A DNA stretch of 52,912 bases from Rhodocyclaceae bacterium (GCA_026646875.1 JAPKHL010000023.1:1-52912), one strand, 5' to 3'. Positions 1 to 9,557 are shown, numbered from the stretch's first letter. A program made the numbers and translations. The notes: generated by a model not told the origin, from the sequence alone.

Positions 1-258
1 TTCGCCGAGATCGAACGGCTCAACCGGCTGCTGCAGTCGATGAGCCACTGCGGTCTTGGCCACACGGCGTGCAATCCGGTGCTCGACACCATCGCACGCT
101 TCCGCCCGGCCTATGCGCGCCGCCTCGAACACGAGGACTACACCCCGGCCTTCGATCTCGACCGCGCCCTGGCGCCGGCCCGCCGGATGACCGGCCGCGA
201 CGATCCCGGCGCGCACCTGTGGACCGAAACCGACGATCGCAACGGAGCGCAGCCATGA
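1..258 (+). CDS. hoxF: HoxF C-terminus (NAD-reducing hydrogenase diaphorase subunit), partial
   Basis: This is the last 85 codons of a gene that starts before the window. The frame is open from base 1. The motif MSHCGLGHTACNPVLDTIARF is the end of the NuoF-type iron-sulfur binding region, where one Cys of the N3-like 4Fe-4S cluster lies. In the family HoxF carries FMN and the NAD(H) site of the diaphorase half of the soluble bidirectional [NiFe] hydrogenase. The stop overlaps the hoxU start (ATGA), so the two are translationally coupled. The assignment rests mainly on the hoxU-Y-H genes that follow. Confidence 0.85.
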   Translation, partial: FAEIERLNRLLQSMSHCGLGHTACNPVLDTIARFRPAYARRLEHEDYTPAFDLDRALAPARRMTGRDDPGAHLWTETDDRNGAQP

Positions 259-989
259 CAACCGGGACATTCCAGCCCGCGGAAGGCGGACAGGCCTTCA
301 CGCTCGACGGCCGCGCGGTGCCCTTCGCCGCCGGCCAGACCATCATCCAGGCGGCACTGGCCGCCGGGGCCTACATCCCGCACCTGTGCCACCACCCCGA
401 GTTCAAGCCGCACGGGTCGTGCAAGCTGTGCACGGTGAAGGTGAACGGCCGGCAGACTGCCGCCTGCACGATGCAGGCGCAGGCCGGCATGGACGTCGAG
501 AGCGACACGCCGGAACTCAACGACGAGCGGCGTGCGCTGGTGCAGATGCTCTTCGTCGAGGGCAACCACTTCTGTCCGTCGTGCGAGAAGAGCGGCGACT
601 GCCGCCTGCAGGCCACCGCCTACGACCTCGGCATGATGAGTCCGCACTACGACCATTTCTACCCCAGCCGGCCGCTCGATGCCTCGCATCCGGATGTGCT
701 GCTCGACTTCAACCGCTGCATCCTCTGCTCGCTTTGCGTGCGCGCCAGCCGCGAGGTGGATGGCAAGAGCGTGTTCGGTCTCTCGGGGCGCGGCATCGGC
801 GCGCACCTGATCGTCAATTCGCGCAGTGGTCGGCTGGCCGACAGCGATTTCAGCGCTGCCGACAAGGCTGCCTCGGTCTGCCCGGTCGGCGTCATCCTGC
901 CCAAGCGACGTGGCTTCGCCGTGCCGATCGGCGAGCGTACCTACGACGCGGCGCCGATCTCCGAGCGCGACGTGCGCGGGGTGTCCTGA
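255..989 (+). CDS. hoxU: HoxU, iron-sulfur subunit of NAD-reducing hydrogenase
   Basis: A 244-residue NuoG-N-terminus-like ferredoxin subunit that carries electrons between HoxHY and HoxF. Visible cluster ligands are Cys45, Cys56, Cys59 and Cys71 (2Fe-2S), the His/Cys set around 104-116 (HFCPSCEKSGDC), and Cys155, Cys158, Cys161 with Cys209 (4Fe-4S; motif CILCSLC then CPVG). Length fits the family (about 235-245 residues). The ATG at 255 is chosen because it overlaps the hoxF stop. The open frame extends upstream to 69, but that part is antisense-free shadow over hoxF. hoxY follows after one base. Confidence 0.93.
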   Translation: MTTGTFQPAEGGQAFTLDGRAVPFAAGQTIIQAALAAGAYIPHLCHHPEFKPHGSCKLCTVKVNGRQTAACTMQAQAGMDVESDTPELNDERRALVQMLFVEGNHFCPSCEKSGDCRLQATAYDLGMMSPHYDHFYPSRPLDASHPDVLLDFNRCILCSLCVRASREVDGKSVFGLSGRGIGAHLIVNSRSGRLADSDFSAADKAASVCPVGVILPKRRGFAVPIGERTYDAAPISERDVRGVS

Positions 990-990
990 G

Positions 991-1551
991 ATGAGCGATC
1001 CGGTGAAGAAGAAGCTGCGGGTGGCGACCACCTCGCTGGCCGGCTGCTTCGGCTGCCACATGTCCTTCCTCGACATCGACGAGCGCCTCTTCGCGCTGCT
1101 CGAGGCGGTCGAGTTCGACCGCTCGCCGCTGACTGACATCAAGACCGTCGGCGCGGCGGGAATGTGCGACATCGGCATCGTCGAGGGCGGCCTGTGCAAC
1201 GCCGAGAACGTCCATGTCCTGCGCGAGTTCCGCAAGCACTGCCGGGTGCTGGTGGCGATCGGCGCCTGCGCGGTCAACGGCGGCCTGCCGGCGCAGCGCA
1301 ACCACCTCGAGCTGGGCGCCATGCTCGAGGAGATCTACCACGCCGGGCACGGGGTGGCGCGCGGAACGATTCCGAACGACCCGGAGCTGCCGCTGCCGCT
1401 CGACAAGGTGCATCCGCTGCACGAGGTGGTGCAGATCGACGTCTTCATTCCCGGCTGCCCGCCCTCGGCCGACGCGATCTGGGCCGTGCTGACCGACCTT
1501 CTGGCCGGCCGCGCGCCCGCGCTCGGCCACGGCCTGCTGCACTACGACTAG
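991..1551 (+). CDS. hoxY: HoxY, small subunit of NAD-reducing [NiFe] hydrogenase
   Basis: A 186-residue small hydrogenase subunit. It holds the proximal 4Fe-4S cluster that passes electrons from the NiFe site to HoxU. Conserved ligands are visible: Cys19 and Cys22 (GCFGCHMS), Cys93 (IGACAVNGG) and Cys156 (PGCPPSAD). It is short and has no Tat signal, as expected for the cytoplasmic group 3d enzyme rather than a membrane-bound uptake hydrogenase. The start lies one base after the hoxU stop; hoxH follows after 22 bases. Confidence 0.93.
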   Translation: MSDPVKKKLRVATTSLAGCFGCHMSFLDIDERLFALLEAVEFDRSPLTDIKTVGAAGMCDIGIVEGGLCNAENVHVLREFRKHCRVLVAIGACAVNGGLPAQRNHLELGAMLEEIYHAGHGVARGTIPNDPELPLPLDKVHPLHEVVQIDVFIPGCPPSADAIWAVLTDLLAGRAPALGHGLLHYD

Positions 1552-1573
1552 ATCGACCGCTGGAGTTTCGCCG

Positions 1574-3052
1574 ATGAGTTATCACCTGGAAACCGCCGAA
1601 CACCCCGAAACGTTGCGCCGCGTCGCGATCGACCCGGTATCGCGCGTCGAGGGGCATGGCAAGGTCACGATCCTGCTCGACGAGCAGAACCGGGTGCACC
1701 AGGTGCGCCTGCACATCGTCGAGTTCCGCGGCTTCGAGCGCTTCATTCGCGGCCGTCCGTACTGGGAAGTTCCGGTGATGGTGCAGCGGCTGTGCGGGAT
1801 CTGCCCGGTCAGCCACCACCTCGCTGCCTCCAAGGCGCTTGATCTGATCGTCGGCGCCCGCCGGTTGACGCCCACCGCAGAGAAGATCCGCCGCCTGATG
1901 CACTACGGCCAGATGCTGCAGTCGCACGCGCTGCACTTCTTCCACCTGTGCTCGCCGGACCTGTTGTTCGGCTTCGACTCCGAGGTCGGCCGCCGCAATA
2001 TCGTCGGTGTTGCCGGGAAATACCCCGAGACCGCGCGCAAGGGCGTGCTGCTCAGGAAGTTCGGTCAGGAAGTGATCCGCGTCACCGCCGGCAAGCGTGT
2101 GCACGGGACGGGCTCGGTGCCGGGCGGCGTCAACAAGTCGCTCAGCATCGGCGAGCGCGACGCCCTGCTCGCCGAGATCTACCACGTCATCGCCTGGAGT
2201 CGCGAGGCGGTGCGCATGGCCAGGGAACTGCACGAGGCCGATCCGGCGCTGTACAACAGTTTCGGCATCTGCCGCTCGCACTTCATGTCGCTGATCGGCA
2301 CCGACGAGCAGGGGCATGGCGCCCTCGATTTCTATCACGGCAGCCTGCGCGCCCGCGACGATGCCGGCGGCCTGCTCTTCGATCAGGTCGATTACGCCGG
2401 CTACGACCGCTACATCGAGGAGGAGGTGAAACCCTGGAGCTACATGAAGTTTCCCTACTTCCGCTCGCTCGGCCCGGCGAACGGCTGGTACAAGGTCGGG
2501 CCGCTGGCGCGCGTGCAGAACTGCGACCGGATTCCCACCCCCTTCGCCGAGGCCGAGCGGCGCGAGTTCATCGATTACGCCGGCGGCACGCCGCTGCACG
2601 CGCCGCTGGCCTATCACTGGGCGCGCATGATCGAGATGCTGCATGCCGCCGAAACGATCAAGGACCTGCTGCACGACCCCGACATCCTCGGCGACGCACT
2701 GACGACACAGGGCGCGCGCCAGAGCGAGGGCGTCGGCGTGATCGAGGCGCCGCGCGGCACGCTCTTCCACCACTACCGTGTCGACGATGACGATCTGGTC
2801 ACCCTGTGCAACCTGATCGTGTCGACGACCAACAACAACCAGGCGATGAACGAGGCGGTGCGTCACGTCGCCCGCCGCTACCTGCACGGCCGCGAGATCA
2901 CCGAGGGCCTGCTCAACCACATCGAGGTCGCCATCCGCGCCTTCGACCCCTGCCTCTCCTGCGCCACGCACGCCCTTGGGCGCATGCCGCTGAGCGCCGA
3001 GCTGGTCGATGCCGACGGGCAGGTGATCCACCGGCTGAGTAGCGGCGGATGA
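1574..3052 (+). CDS. hoxH: HoxH, large (NiFe active-site) subunit of NAD-reducing hydrogenase
   Basis: A 492-residue large subunit that binds the NiFe(CN)2CO centre and reversibly splits H2. The N-terminal nickel motif RLCGICPVSHH puts ligands at Cys74 and Cys77. The C-terminal motif DPCLSCATH puts them at Cys460 and Cys463, followed by His466. The 26 residues after His466 form the extension removed by the maturation protease after nickel insertion. All four Ni-binding cysteines are present, so the enzyme should be active. The stop overlaps the hoxW start (ATGA). Confidence 0.95.
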   Translation: MSYHLETAEHPETLRRVAIDPVSRVEGHGKVTILLDEQNRVHQVRLHIVEFRGFERFIRGRPYWEVPVMVQRLCGICPVSHHLAASKALDLIVGARRLTPTAEKIRRLMHYGQMLQSHALHFFHLCSPDLLFGFDSEVGRRNIVGVAGKYPETARKGVLLRKFGQEVIRVTAGKRVHGTGSVPGGVNKSLSIGERDALLAEIYHVIAWSREAVRMARELHEADPALYNSFGICRSHFMSLIGTDEQGHGALDFYHGSLRARDDAGGLLFDQVDYAGYDRYIEEEVKPWSYMKFPYFRSLGPANGWYKVGPLARVQNCDRIPTPFAEAERREFIDYAGGTPLHAPLAYHWARMIEMLHAAETIKDLLHDPDILGDALTTQGARQSEGVGVIEAPRGTLFHHYRVDDDDLVTLCNLIVSTTNNNQAMNEAVRHVARRYLHGREITEGLLNHIEVAIRAFDPCLSCATHALGRMPLSAELVDADGQVIHRLSSGG

Positions 3053-3594
3053 GCGGGGCGGCTTGTGGCGGCGGGGAGGGCCGCGCCGCGCCGGTGGTCA
3101 TCCTCGCTGTCGGCAATCCGAGCCGTGGCGACGATGCCCTCGGTCCGCTGCTGCTCGAACGGCTGCGCGACTGGCTGGATGCCGCCGGCCTGCACTCGGA
3201 CTTCGAGCTGATCGAGGATTTCCAGTTGCAGGTCGAGCACGCACTCGACCTCGTCGGCCGGCGTCTTGCGCTGTTCATCGACGCCGGTCAGGGAACCCCG
3301 GCGCCGTTCGCCTTCCAGCCGGTGCGCGCCGGACGAGGGTCGGGCCTGGTGCGGCACAGCACGCATGCCCTCTCGCCCGAGGCGGTGCTCGCCGTCCTTC
3401 CCAGGATAGGCGAGTCGACGGTTCCGGCGGCTTTCGTGCTGGCCGTGCGCGGCGAGCGCTTCGAACTGGGCGAGGCCCCGAGCGAAGCCGCGCGGGTGCA
3501 TGCCGACGCGGCGATGTGCCTGCTGCAGGCGCTGTGCCAGAACCCCGAGGTGGAGGCGTGGGAGCGGGAAGCGTATAATCGTCATAAATACTGA
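3049..3594 (+). CDS. hoxW: HoxW-like hydrogenase maturation endopeptidase (M52 family)
   Basis: A 181-residue protease of the HycI/HoxW family that cleaves the C-terminal extension of HoxH once nickel is in place. The family signature GNPSRGDDALGP (about residues 22-33) contains an acidic nickel-sensing residue; a second conserved acid lies in the FIDAGQG stretch near residue 77, and a His in STHALSP. It overlaps hoxH by four bases. The C-terminus reads into the promoter of the next operon: the -10-like TATAAT lies inside its last codons and its stop lies in a TetR-type palindrome. Confidence 0.88.
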   Translation: MSGAACGGGEGRAAPVVILAVGNPSRGDDALGPLLLERLRDWLDAAGLHSDFELIEDFQLQVEHALDLVGRRLALFIDAGQGTPAPFAFQPVRAGRGSGLVRHSTHALSPEAVLAVLPRIGESTVPAAFVLAVRGERFELGEAPSEAARVHADAAMCLLQALCQNPEVEAWEREAYNRHKY

Positions 3595-3603
3595 CCGGTC
3601 AGT
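3574..3603 (+). promoter_or_regulatory. Promoter -10 with TetR-type palindromic operator for the export operon
   Basis: TATAAT lies at 3574-3579. Eleven bases on, at 3590-3603, is the perfect 14-bp palindrome ACTGACCGGTCAGT, typical of TetR-family operators. It would sit on or just after the transcription start. No convincing -35 is seen (TGGAGG at 3551). HlyD/RbbA/YhhJ export operons are often controlled by a TetR repressor, but no tetR gene is in the window. The leader to the first gene is about 150 bases and appears otherwise empty. Confidence 0.55.
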
Positions 3604-3752
3604 CATTAATCCGCCCGGGCCGTGCTTCCGGCCTTCCGGCGTGCCCTGGCTGGCCGCGAACGCAATGAACGCAGCGCAAGCACGCGACACCGCACAGGCA
3701 AAACCCGCAATCGCCCGCTCGCATTTCCCGGACGTTTTTCCAAGGACTCGTC

Positions 3753-4736
3753 ATGGCCCGGCCCGCACCCTCGAAAACCACGCTGTTCCTGTTGATCCTG
3801 CTGACCGCCGGGCTGGCCGGCGGCTATGCCGTCTGGCGCCTGCGCCCGGCGGAGCTGCCGCCGGGGCTGGTCTCCGGCAATGGCCGCCTGGAGGCCACCG
3901 AGGTCGATGTGGCGACCAAGGTGGCCGGACGCCTGGCCACCCTGACGCCGCGCGAGGGCGACCCGGTCGTCCGGGGACAGGTGCTTGCCACCCTCGATGC
4001 CGATGAACTGGCCGCGCAATTGCGGGCTGCCGGCGCCCAGACCGCGCAGGCGCGCGCCGTCGTGCGCGAGGCGCAGGCCGGCGTGCGCAAGGCGATGGTC
4101 GATACCGATCTCGCGCGCCGGACCCTGCAGCGCACGCAATCGCTGGTGCAGCGCGGTTTCGTCAGCGGCGACCGGGCCGACCGCGATGGCGCCGCCCTGC
4201 AGGGCGCCGAGGCACAGCTGGCCGCTGCCCGCGTGCGCGTTGCCGAGGCCGGGGCCGCGGTCGAGGCGGCGCTGGCGCGCGAGGCCAGCCTGCGCGCCAC
4301 GCTCGACGACACCACGCTGCGGGCGCCGATCGATGGCCGTGTCCTCTACCGCCTGGCCGAGCCCGGCGAGGTACTGGCGGCGGGGGGCAAGGCGCTGACC
4401 CTGCTCGATCTTGGCGATGTCTTCATGACCGTTTTCCTGCCCACCGCCGAGGCCGGCAGGGTGGCGCTCGGCAGCCCGGCGCGCATCGTCCTCGATGCCC
4501 TGCCCGGGCAGGTGCTGCCGGCCACCGTCAGCTTCGTGGCGCCGCGCGCGCAATTCACCCCGCGCGAGGTGGAGACGCGCAGCGAGCGCGAGAAACTGAT
4601 GTTCCGCGTCAAGCTGCGCGTCGATCCGGTCTGGCTCGCGGCGCATCCTGACCTTGTCAAGGGCGGCATGCCGGGGGTGGGCTACCTGCGCCTGGATGAG
4701 GCGCAGCCCTGGCCGGACTTCCTGCGCGGAGAGTGA
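3753..4736 (+). CDS. HlyD/YhiI-type periplasmic membrane-fusion protein
   Basis: A 327-residue adaptor of a three-component ABC exporter. It has one N-terminal membrane segment (about residues 10-28, [17 protein letters not shown]), a lipoyl-like half motif ([18 protein letters not shown]), a long helical hairpin rich in Ala, Gln and Arg (about 85-185), and the second lipoyl/beta-barrel part ([13 protein letters not shown]). It would link the inner-membrane transporter encoded next to an outer-membrane channel. AAGGA lies 8 bases before the ATG. Ten bases separate it from the ABC gene, so the two are one operon. The substrate cannot be told from sequence. Confidence 0.85.
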   Translation: MARPAPSKTTLFLLILLTAGLAGGYAVWRLRPAELPPGLVSGNGRLEATEVDVATKVAGRLATLTPREGDPVVRGQVLATLDADELAAQLRAAGAQTAQARAVVREAQAGVRKAMVDTDLARRTLQRTQSLVQRGFVSGDRADRDGAALQGAEAQLAAARVRVAEAGAAVEAALAREASLRATLDDTTLRAPIDGRVLYRLAEPGEVLAAGGKALTLLDLGDVFMTVFLPTAEAGRVALGSPARIVLDALPGQVLPATVSFVAPRAQFTPREVETRSEREKLMFRVKLRVDPVWLAAHPDLVKGGMPGVGYLRLDEAQPWPDFLRGE

Positions 4737-4746
4737 ACGGAGCACG

Positions 4747-7469
4747 ATGATGAGCGATCCCGTCGCGCGTCTGCGGGCGGTTCGCCAGCGCTACGGCGCG
4801 GTGCACGCGCTGGCCGGCATCGACCTCGAGCTGCCGGCCGGCGGCATGGTCGGCCTGATCGGCCCGGATGGCGTCGGCAAGTCGACGTTGCTTGCCCTGC
4901 TGGCCGGTGCGCGCGCCGTGCAGGCGGGGCGGGTCGAGGCGCTCGGCGCGGATCTCGCCGATCCGTCGGCCCGTGCCGCGGTGCAGCCGCGCATCGCCTA
5001 CATGCCGCAAGGACTGGGCCGGAACCTCTATCCGACGCTCTCGGTGTTCGAGAACGTCGATTTCTTCGGACGGCTGTTCGGGCAGGGACGGCGCGAGCGG
5101 GCGGCGCGCATTGCCGGGTTGCTGGCGGCGACCGGACTCGCGCCCTTCGCCGATCGTCCGGCGGCGAAGTTGTCCGGTGGCATGAAGCAGAAGCTCGGCC
5201 TGTGCTGTGCGCTGATCCACGATCCCGATCTGCTGATCCTCGACGAGCCGACGACCGGCGTCGATCCGCTCTCGCGCCGGCAGTTCTGGGATCTGATTGA
5301 GCGTATCCGCGTGCGCCGGCCCGGCATGAGCGTGCTGGTCGCCACCGCCTACATGGAGGAGGCGGCGCGTTTCGACTGGCTGGTGGCGATGGACGACGGG
5401 CGCGTGCTCGGCACCGGCACGCCGGCCGACTTGCTGGCGCGGACCGGCGAAACGACGCTCGAGGGGGCCTTCGTACGCCTCTTGCCGGAAGCCCGGCGCG
5501 GCGCACACCTGCTGCTGACCATTCCGCCGCGCCAGTCGGACGGCGACGCCCCGGCGATCGAGGCCAGCGGGCTGACGATGCGCTTCGGCGATTTCACCGC
5601 GGTCGACCGGGCCAGTTTCCGCATCGAGCGCGGCGAGATTTTCGGCTTTCTCGGCTCCAACGGCTGCGGCAAGACGACAACGATGAAGATGCTGACCGGG
5701 CTGCTGCCGCCGAGTGCCGGACAGGCGATGCTGTTCGGCCGGCCGGTCGATGCGCGCGCGCTGGAAACCCGCCGGCAGGTCGGCTACATGTCGCAGTCCT
5801 TCTCGCTGTACGGGGAGCTGACGGTGCGCCAGAACCTTGAGCTGCATGCCCGGTTGTTCCATCTGCCGGCAGCGCGCATCGCGCCACGCATCGCCGAGCT
5901 GGTCGGGCGTTTCGGCCTGGCGGAGTTCCTCGACATGCCGGCCGCCGGGCTGCCGCTGGGCATCCGCCAGCGCCTTTCGCTCGCCGTCGCCGTGGTGCAT
6001 GCGCCGAAGCTGCTGATCCTCGACGAGCCGACCTCGGGCGTGGATCCGGTGGCGCGCGACGCGTTCTGGGCCCTGCTCGTCGAACTGTCGCGCGAACAGG
6101 GCGTGACCATCTTCATTTCGACGCACTTCATGAACGAGGCCGAGCGCTGCGACCGCATCTCGCTGATGCACGCCGGTCGCGTGCTGGCCAGCGATACGCC
6201 GGCGGCGCTGCGTGCCGCGCGCGGGGCGGCGACCCTGGAGGAAGCCTTCATCGCGTATTTGCAGGAAGCCGGCGGCGCCGTGCTTGAGGCCGATTCCGCG
6301 AGCGATTCCGCTGCCCCGGCCGTGCCGGAGGGCAGGGCGCCAGCGGCTGCGGAGCCGGAACACCGGCCGGCGGCCTTCAGCCTGCGTCGCCTGCTTGGCT
6401 ACGCCTATCGCGAGGGGCTGGAGCTGCGCCGCGATCCGATCCGCCTGACCTTCGCGCTGCTTGGCTCGGTGCTGCTGATGTTCGTGCTCGGCTACGGCAT
6501 CTCGATGGACGTCGAGGGACTGCGCTTCGCCGTGCTCGACCGCGACGGGTCGCCGGAAAGCCGTGCCTATGTGCAGAACATCGCCGGATCGCGCTATTTC
6601 ATCGAGCGGCCGCCGCTCGCCGGGGACGACGAGATCGACCGGCGCATGCGGGCCGGCGAGCTGGCGCTGGCGCTCGAGATTCCGGCCGGTTTCGGCCGCG
6701 ACCTGCGGCTCGGCCGCCGTCCGGAAATCGGTGTCTGGGTCGATGGCGCGATGCCCTATCGCGGCGAGACCATCCGTGGCTATGTCGAAGGCCTGCACCG
6801 CAAGTACGTGGCCGAACTGTCGCTCGAGTCGGGGGGGCGTGCCGCAGCGCAGCCGGCGTCGCTGCAGGCGCGCTATCGCTACAACCAGGATTTCAAGAGC
6901 ATCTACGCAATGGTGCCGGCGGTGATTCCGCTGCTGCTGATCTTCATCCCGGCGATCCTGATGGCCCTCGGGGTGGTGCGCGAGAAGGAGCTGGGGTCGA
7001 TCACCAATCTTTACGTGACGCCGGTGACGCGCCTGGAATTCCTGCTCGGCAAGCAGTTGCCCTACATCGTCATGTCGATGGCCAGCTTCTTCCTGCTGCT
7101 GCTGCAGGCCGTCCTGATCTTCGGTGTGCCGGTCAAGGGCAGCCTGCCGGCACTGGTCGCCGGGGCGCTGCTCTACGTGACCGCCACCACCGGACTCGGC
7201 CTGCTGATCTCGACCTTCACCCGCACGCAGATCGCCGCCCTGTTCGGGACGGCGATCCTGACCATGCTGCCGACCGTGCAGTTCGCCGGGCTGACCACGC
7301 CGGTCAGCGCGCTTGAGGGCGCCGGCTACTGGATCGGCCAGTGCTTTCCGGCCACCTACTTCCTGATCATCAGCCGTGGCGTGTTCACCAAGGCGCTCGG
7401 TTTTTCCGATCTCCTGCCGCAGTTTGCCGCGCTGGCCGCCTGCTGCTGCTGCGCAAGCAGGAGAAATAG
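4747..7469 (+). CDS. RbbA/YhiH-like ABC transporter (two ATPase domains fused to a permease), frameshifted near its 3' end
   Basis: About 900 residues. The first ATPase has Walker [10 protein letters not shown] (39-47), signature LSGGMKQK and Walker [14 protein letters not shown]. The second has GSNGCGKTT, a degenerate signature LPLGIRQR and [13 protein letters not shown]. An ABC-2 permease follows from about residue 575, with a large periplasmic loop between the first helix and the last five. The reading frame stays open to 8715, but after about base 7440 it only repeats the next gene out of frame. The expected family ending (LLLLRKQEK, then TAG at 7467-7469) is in frame 3, so about 1 (mod 3) bases have been lost near the CTG repeat at 7440-7451, by real mutation or assembly error. 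Coordinates give the presumed original gene. Two ATG codons at 4747 and 4750 are both possible starts. Confidence 0.8.
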
Positions 7470-7471
7470 CG

Positions 7472-8605
7472 ATGCTGCGCGACCGTCTGGCCAACGTCTT
7501 CCGCCTCGGTGTCAAGGAGCTGCGCAGCCTGGCCGCCGACAAGGTGCTGCTGGTGCTGATCGTCTGGGCCTTCTCGGGCGGCATCTACGAGGCGGCGACC
7601 GGCGTGTCGATGGAGCTGCGCAACGCGCCGGTGGCGGTCGTGGACGAGGATCGCTCGCCGCTCTCGCTGCGCCTCATCGATGCCCTGCGTCCGCCTTACT
7701 TCAAGCCGCCCGACTACGTGACGCTGCCCGAGATCGATCCGCTCATGGACGCCGGCCGCTATTCCTTCGCCATCGTCATCCCCGCCAACTTCCAGCGCGA
7801 CGTGCTGGCCGGGCGGCAGCCGGAGGTGCAGCTGAACATCGATGCGACCATCGTCAGCCAGTCCTTCATCGGTTCGAGCTACATCCAGACCATTGCCGCC
7901 GGCGAGATCAACGCGTTCCTGACCGGCACCCGGGCCACCGCCGAGCCGCCGATCCGCCTGGCGACCCGCGTGCGCTTCAATCCGAACCTGACCGGAAAAT
8001 GGTTCGGCGGGGTGATGGAGGTGATCAGCAATGTCACCATGCTGACCATCATCCTCGTCGGCGCGGCGCTGATCCGCGAGCGCGAGCATGGCACCGTCGA
8101 GCACCTGCTGGTGATGCCGCTGCGGCCGGCCGAGATCATGCTCGCCAAAATCTGGGCCAACGGCCTGGCCGTGCTGCTTGGCGCCACCTTCGCGCTGACC
8201 GTGATCGTGCAGGGCGTGCTGCGGGTGCCGATCGCCGGTTCGGTCCCCCTGTTCCTCGGCGCTGCGGCGCTCTATCTGTTCTCGGCCGCATCGATCGGCA
8301 TCTTTCTCGGCACCCTGGCGCGCTCGATGCCGCAACTCGGCCTGCTGATCATCCTCACCATCATCCCCCTGCAGCTCCTGTCGGGCGGCGTGACGCCGCG
8401 CGAGAGCATGCCGCAGCTGGTGCAGGATTTCATGCTGCTTGCACCGACCACCTATTTCGTCCGCCTCGCGCAGGCCATTCTCTATCGCGGCGCCGGCATC
8501 GCGGTGGTCTGGCGCGATCTGCTGGCCATGTTCGGCGTCGGCAGCCTCTTTTTCATCCTCGCCCTGCTGCGCTTCCGCCGCTCGGTGACGCAAACCCAGG
8601 TGTGA
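7472..8605 (+). CDS. YhhJ-like ABC-2 type permease
   Basis: A 377-residue ABC-2 membrane protein: one N-terminal helix (about 25-45), a large extracytoplasmic domain (about 46-180) and five helices at the C-terminus, with the family's cytosolic motif [15 protein letters not shown] after the second helix. It pairs with the RbbA-like protein and the HlyD-like adaptor. The AGGAG of the preceding gene's last codons gives the ribosome site, and the ATG is 2 bases after the expected upstream stop, so the two would be translationally coupled if the upstream frame were intact. With the frameshift, upstream translation would instead run over this gene out of frame. Confidence 0.87.
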   Translation: MLRDRLANVFRLGVKELRSLAADKVLLVLIVWAFSGGIYEAATGVSMELRNAPVAVVDEDRSPLSLRLIDALRPPYFKPPDYVTLPEIDPLMDAGRYSFAIVIPANFQRDVLAGRQPEVQLNIDATIVSQSFIGSSYIQTIAAGEINAFLTGTRATAEPPIRLATRVRFNPNLTGKWFGGVMEVISNVTMLTIILVGAALIREREHGTVEHLLVMPLRPAEIMLAKIWANGLAVLLGATFALTVIVQGVLRVPIAGSVPLFLGAAALYLFSAASIGIFLGTLARSMPQLGLLIILTIIPLQLLSGGVTPRESMPQLVQDFMLLAPTTYFVRLAQAILYRGAGIAVVWRDLLAMFGVGSLFFILALLRFRRSVTQTQV

Positions 8606-8671
8606 GCAGGGCAGGGGCGGAATCGCGCGATCACCGGTATCGCTGCCGGCGCTCTGCCAATCCCGTTTTTA

Positions 8672-8713
8672 TTGACCCAGATCATGTTTTCGCCAGGCGG
8701 CCGCGCCTACGAT
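8672..8713 (+). promoter_or_regulatory. FNR/Anr-like box and -10 upstream of the interrupted host gene
   Basis: TTGAC-CCAG-ATCAT (8672-8685) matches the FNR/CRP-type consensus TTGAT-N4-ATCAA at 8 of 10 positions. Its centre (8678.5) lies 41.5 bases before position 8720. TACGAT at 8708-8713 would place the transcription start at about 8720, exactly the class II arrangement. The coding start at 8753 follows. This suggests induction in low oxygen, which would fit a hydrogenase-bearing host. It is inference from spacing. Confidence 0.45.
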
Positions 8714-8752
8714 AGCCCTACCGCATGCGCGGTCATCGGAGTTTTAGTGACG

Positions 8753-9538
8753 ATGTGTCTCCTCCTTCGTAATTATTCGACGGCGGCCTTGGCCGCCGTT
8801 TTTTTCTGTGCACCCTTGCCCGCGATGGCGGGTTCCGGGCTGGCGCCCCCGGTTGAGGATGTCGTGGCGTCGTCGTCGGTCGTCGATTCCGTGGCGACCT
8901 ACGAGACGCTGGCGGCCCTGCCGGCCGCGCAGCGCGCGGCGCAGGCCGGACGGACGCTGGTCGTCGAGGTGGATCTGGCGGGCAGCCCGGGCTTCAGCCT
9001 GGATGCCTCCGCCGATGGCGTGCAGGCGCGTTACCGCATGGCCTTCAACAATGTCGCCGAGGGCTGGAACTGGTACCCGCAGGCCGACCCCCGGCAGGAG
9101 GACTATTACCATGCGAAATTCCTGCCGCTGGCCTCGCGTATCGAGGAGCGGGGCGAGTACGCGCACGAGGACAAGATCGGCACGCCGCAGCACATGCGGG
9201 TGACCTGGCGCTACGATTATTTCCTTGCCTTCGAGAATCTCTACGATTTCTACCCGCGCACCACCGACGACGACGCCGGTTTTGCCGCCACCCTGCCGCC
9301 CGTCGAGACCGGCCGCGTGCGGATGCTGGCGCTGGCCACCCTGGAGGCGCCGGTGACCGCCGAGAGCACGACCTTCTGGAAGGCCACGCACGGCCGTCCG
9401 GTCGATTTCACCCTGCGCAAGCGTTACCTGATCGGCCGCCTGCAGGCGGTGTGGTTCGTCGATGCGAAGGACGGGCGGGTGCTCGCCCGTGTCCTGCCTG
9501 TAGCGCCGCGAGCGAATTGGCACCGTTTAGCGAGATAA
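8753..9538 (+). CDS. Exported protein of unknown function, 3' end altered by prophage insertion
   Basis: Family not recognised. Starting at ATG 8753, the protein begins with a clear signal peptide (hydrophobic stretch to ALPAMA, about residue 24). The open frame upstream to 8672 is less likely because it would bury the signal and overlap the promoter. The mature part is about 235 residues, rich in Asp, Tyr and Trp, and looks like a soluble periplasmic domain. Prophage DNA begins at 9499, so the last 13 codons are phage-derived. Joining the flanks across one TGCC copy gives LPIH and a stop in the host reading, so only about two native residues were replaced. Confidence 0.7.
   Translation: MCLLLRNYSTAALAAVFFCAPLPAMAGSGLAPPVEDVVASSSVVDSVATYETLAALPAAQRAAQAGRTLVVEVDLAGSPGFSLDASADGVQARYRMAFNNVAEGWNWYPQADPRQEDYYHAKFLPLASRIEERGEYAHEDKIGTPQHMRVTWRYDYFLAFENLYDFYPRTTDDDAGFAATLPPVETGRVRMLALATLEAPVTAESTTFWKATHGRPVDFTLRKRYLIGRLQAVWFVDAKDGRVLARVLPVAPRANWHRLAR
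9495..9498. repeat. Left copy of prophage target-site direct repeat (TGCC)
   Basis: TGCC directly precedes the first prophage base at 9499 and recurs directly after the last at 47225. Mu-type transposition normally makes a 5-bp duplication; only 4 bp match here, so either one base has changed or this phage makes 4 bp. Confidence 0.6.
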
Positions 9539-9547
9539 TTGGCACTG
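9499..9547 (+). repeat. Prophage terminus with two transposase-site-like repeats (late-gene end)
   Basis: The end reads TGTAGCGCCG, then two copies of a block: GCGAATTGGCACCG (9512-9525) and GATAATTGGCACTG (9534-9547), 22 bp apart. The same block, GCGAAATGGCACTG, occurs inverted at the other end at the same distance from the TGT. Such subterminal repeats are the transposase-binding sites in Mu-type phages. Confidence 0.75.
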
Positions 9548-9557
9548 TGCTGCACCG

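Noticed and set aside
1445..3031. Open frame of 528 codons antisense to hoxH
   Set aside because: No family features; hoxH on the other strand is certain.
4657..7584. Open frame of 975 codons on the minus strand
   Set aside because: It is wholly antisense to the RbbA-like gene, with His/Arg/Gln-rich nonsense typical of the antisense frame of GC-rich genes.
7472..8715. Continuation of the RbbA-like protein by about 415 residues
   Set aside because: The sequence there is the out-of-frame reading of the YhhJ-like gene and the expected ending is present in another frame.
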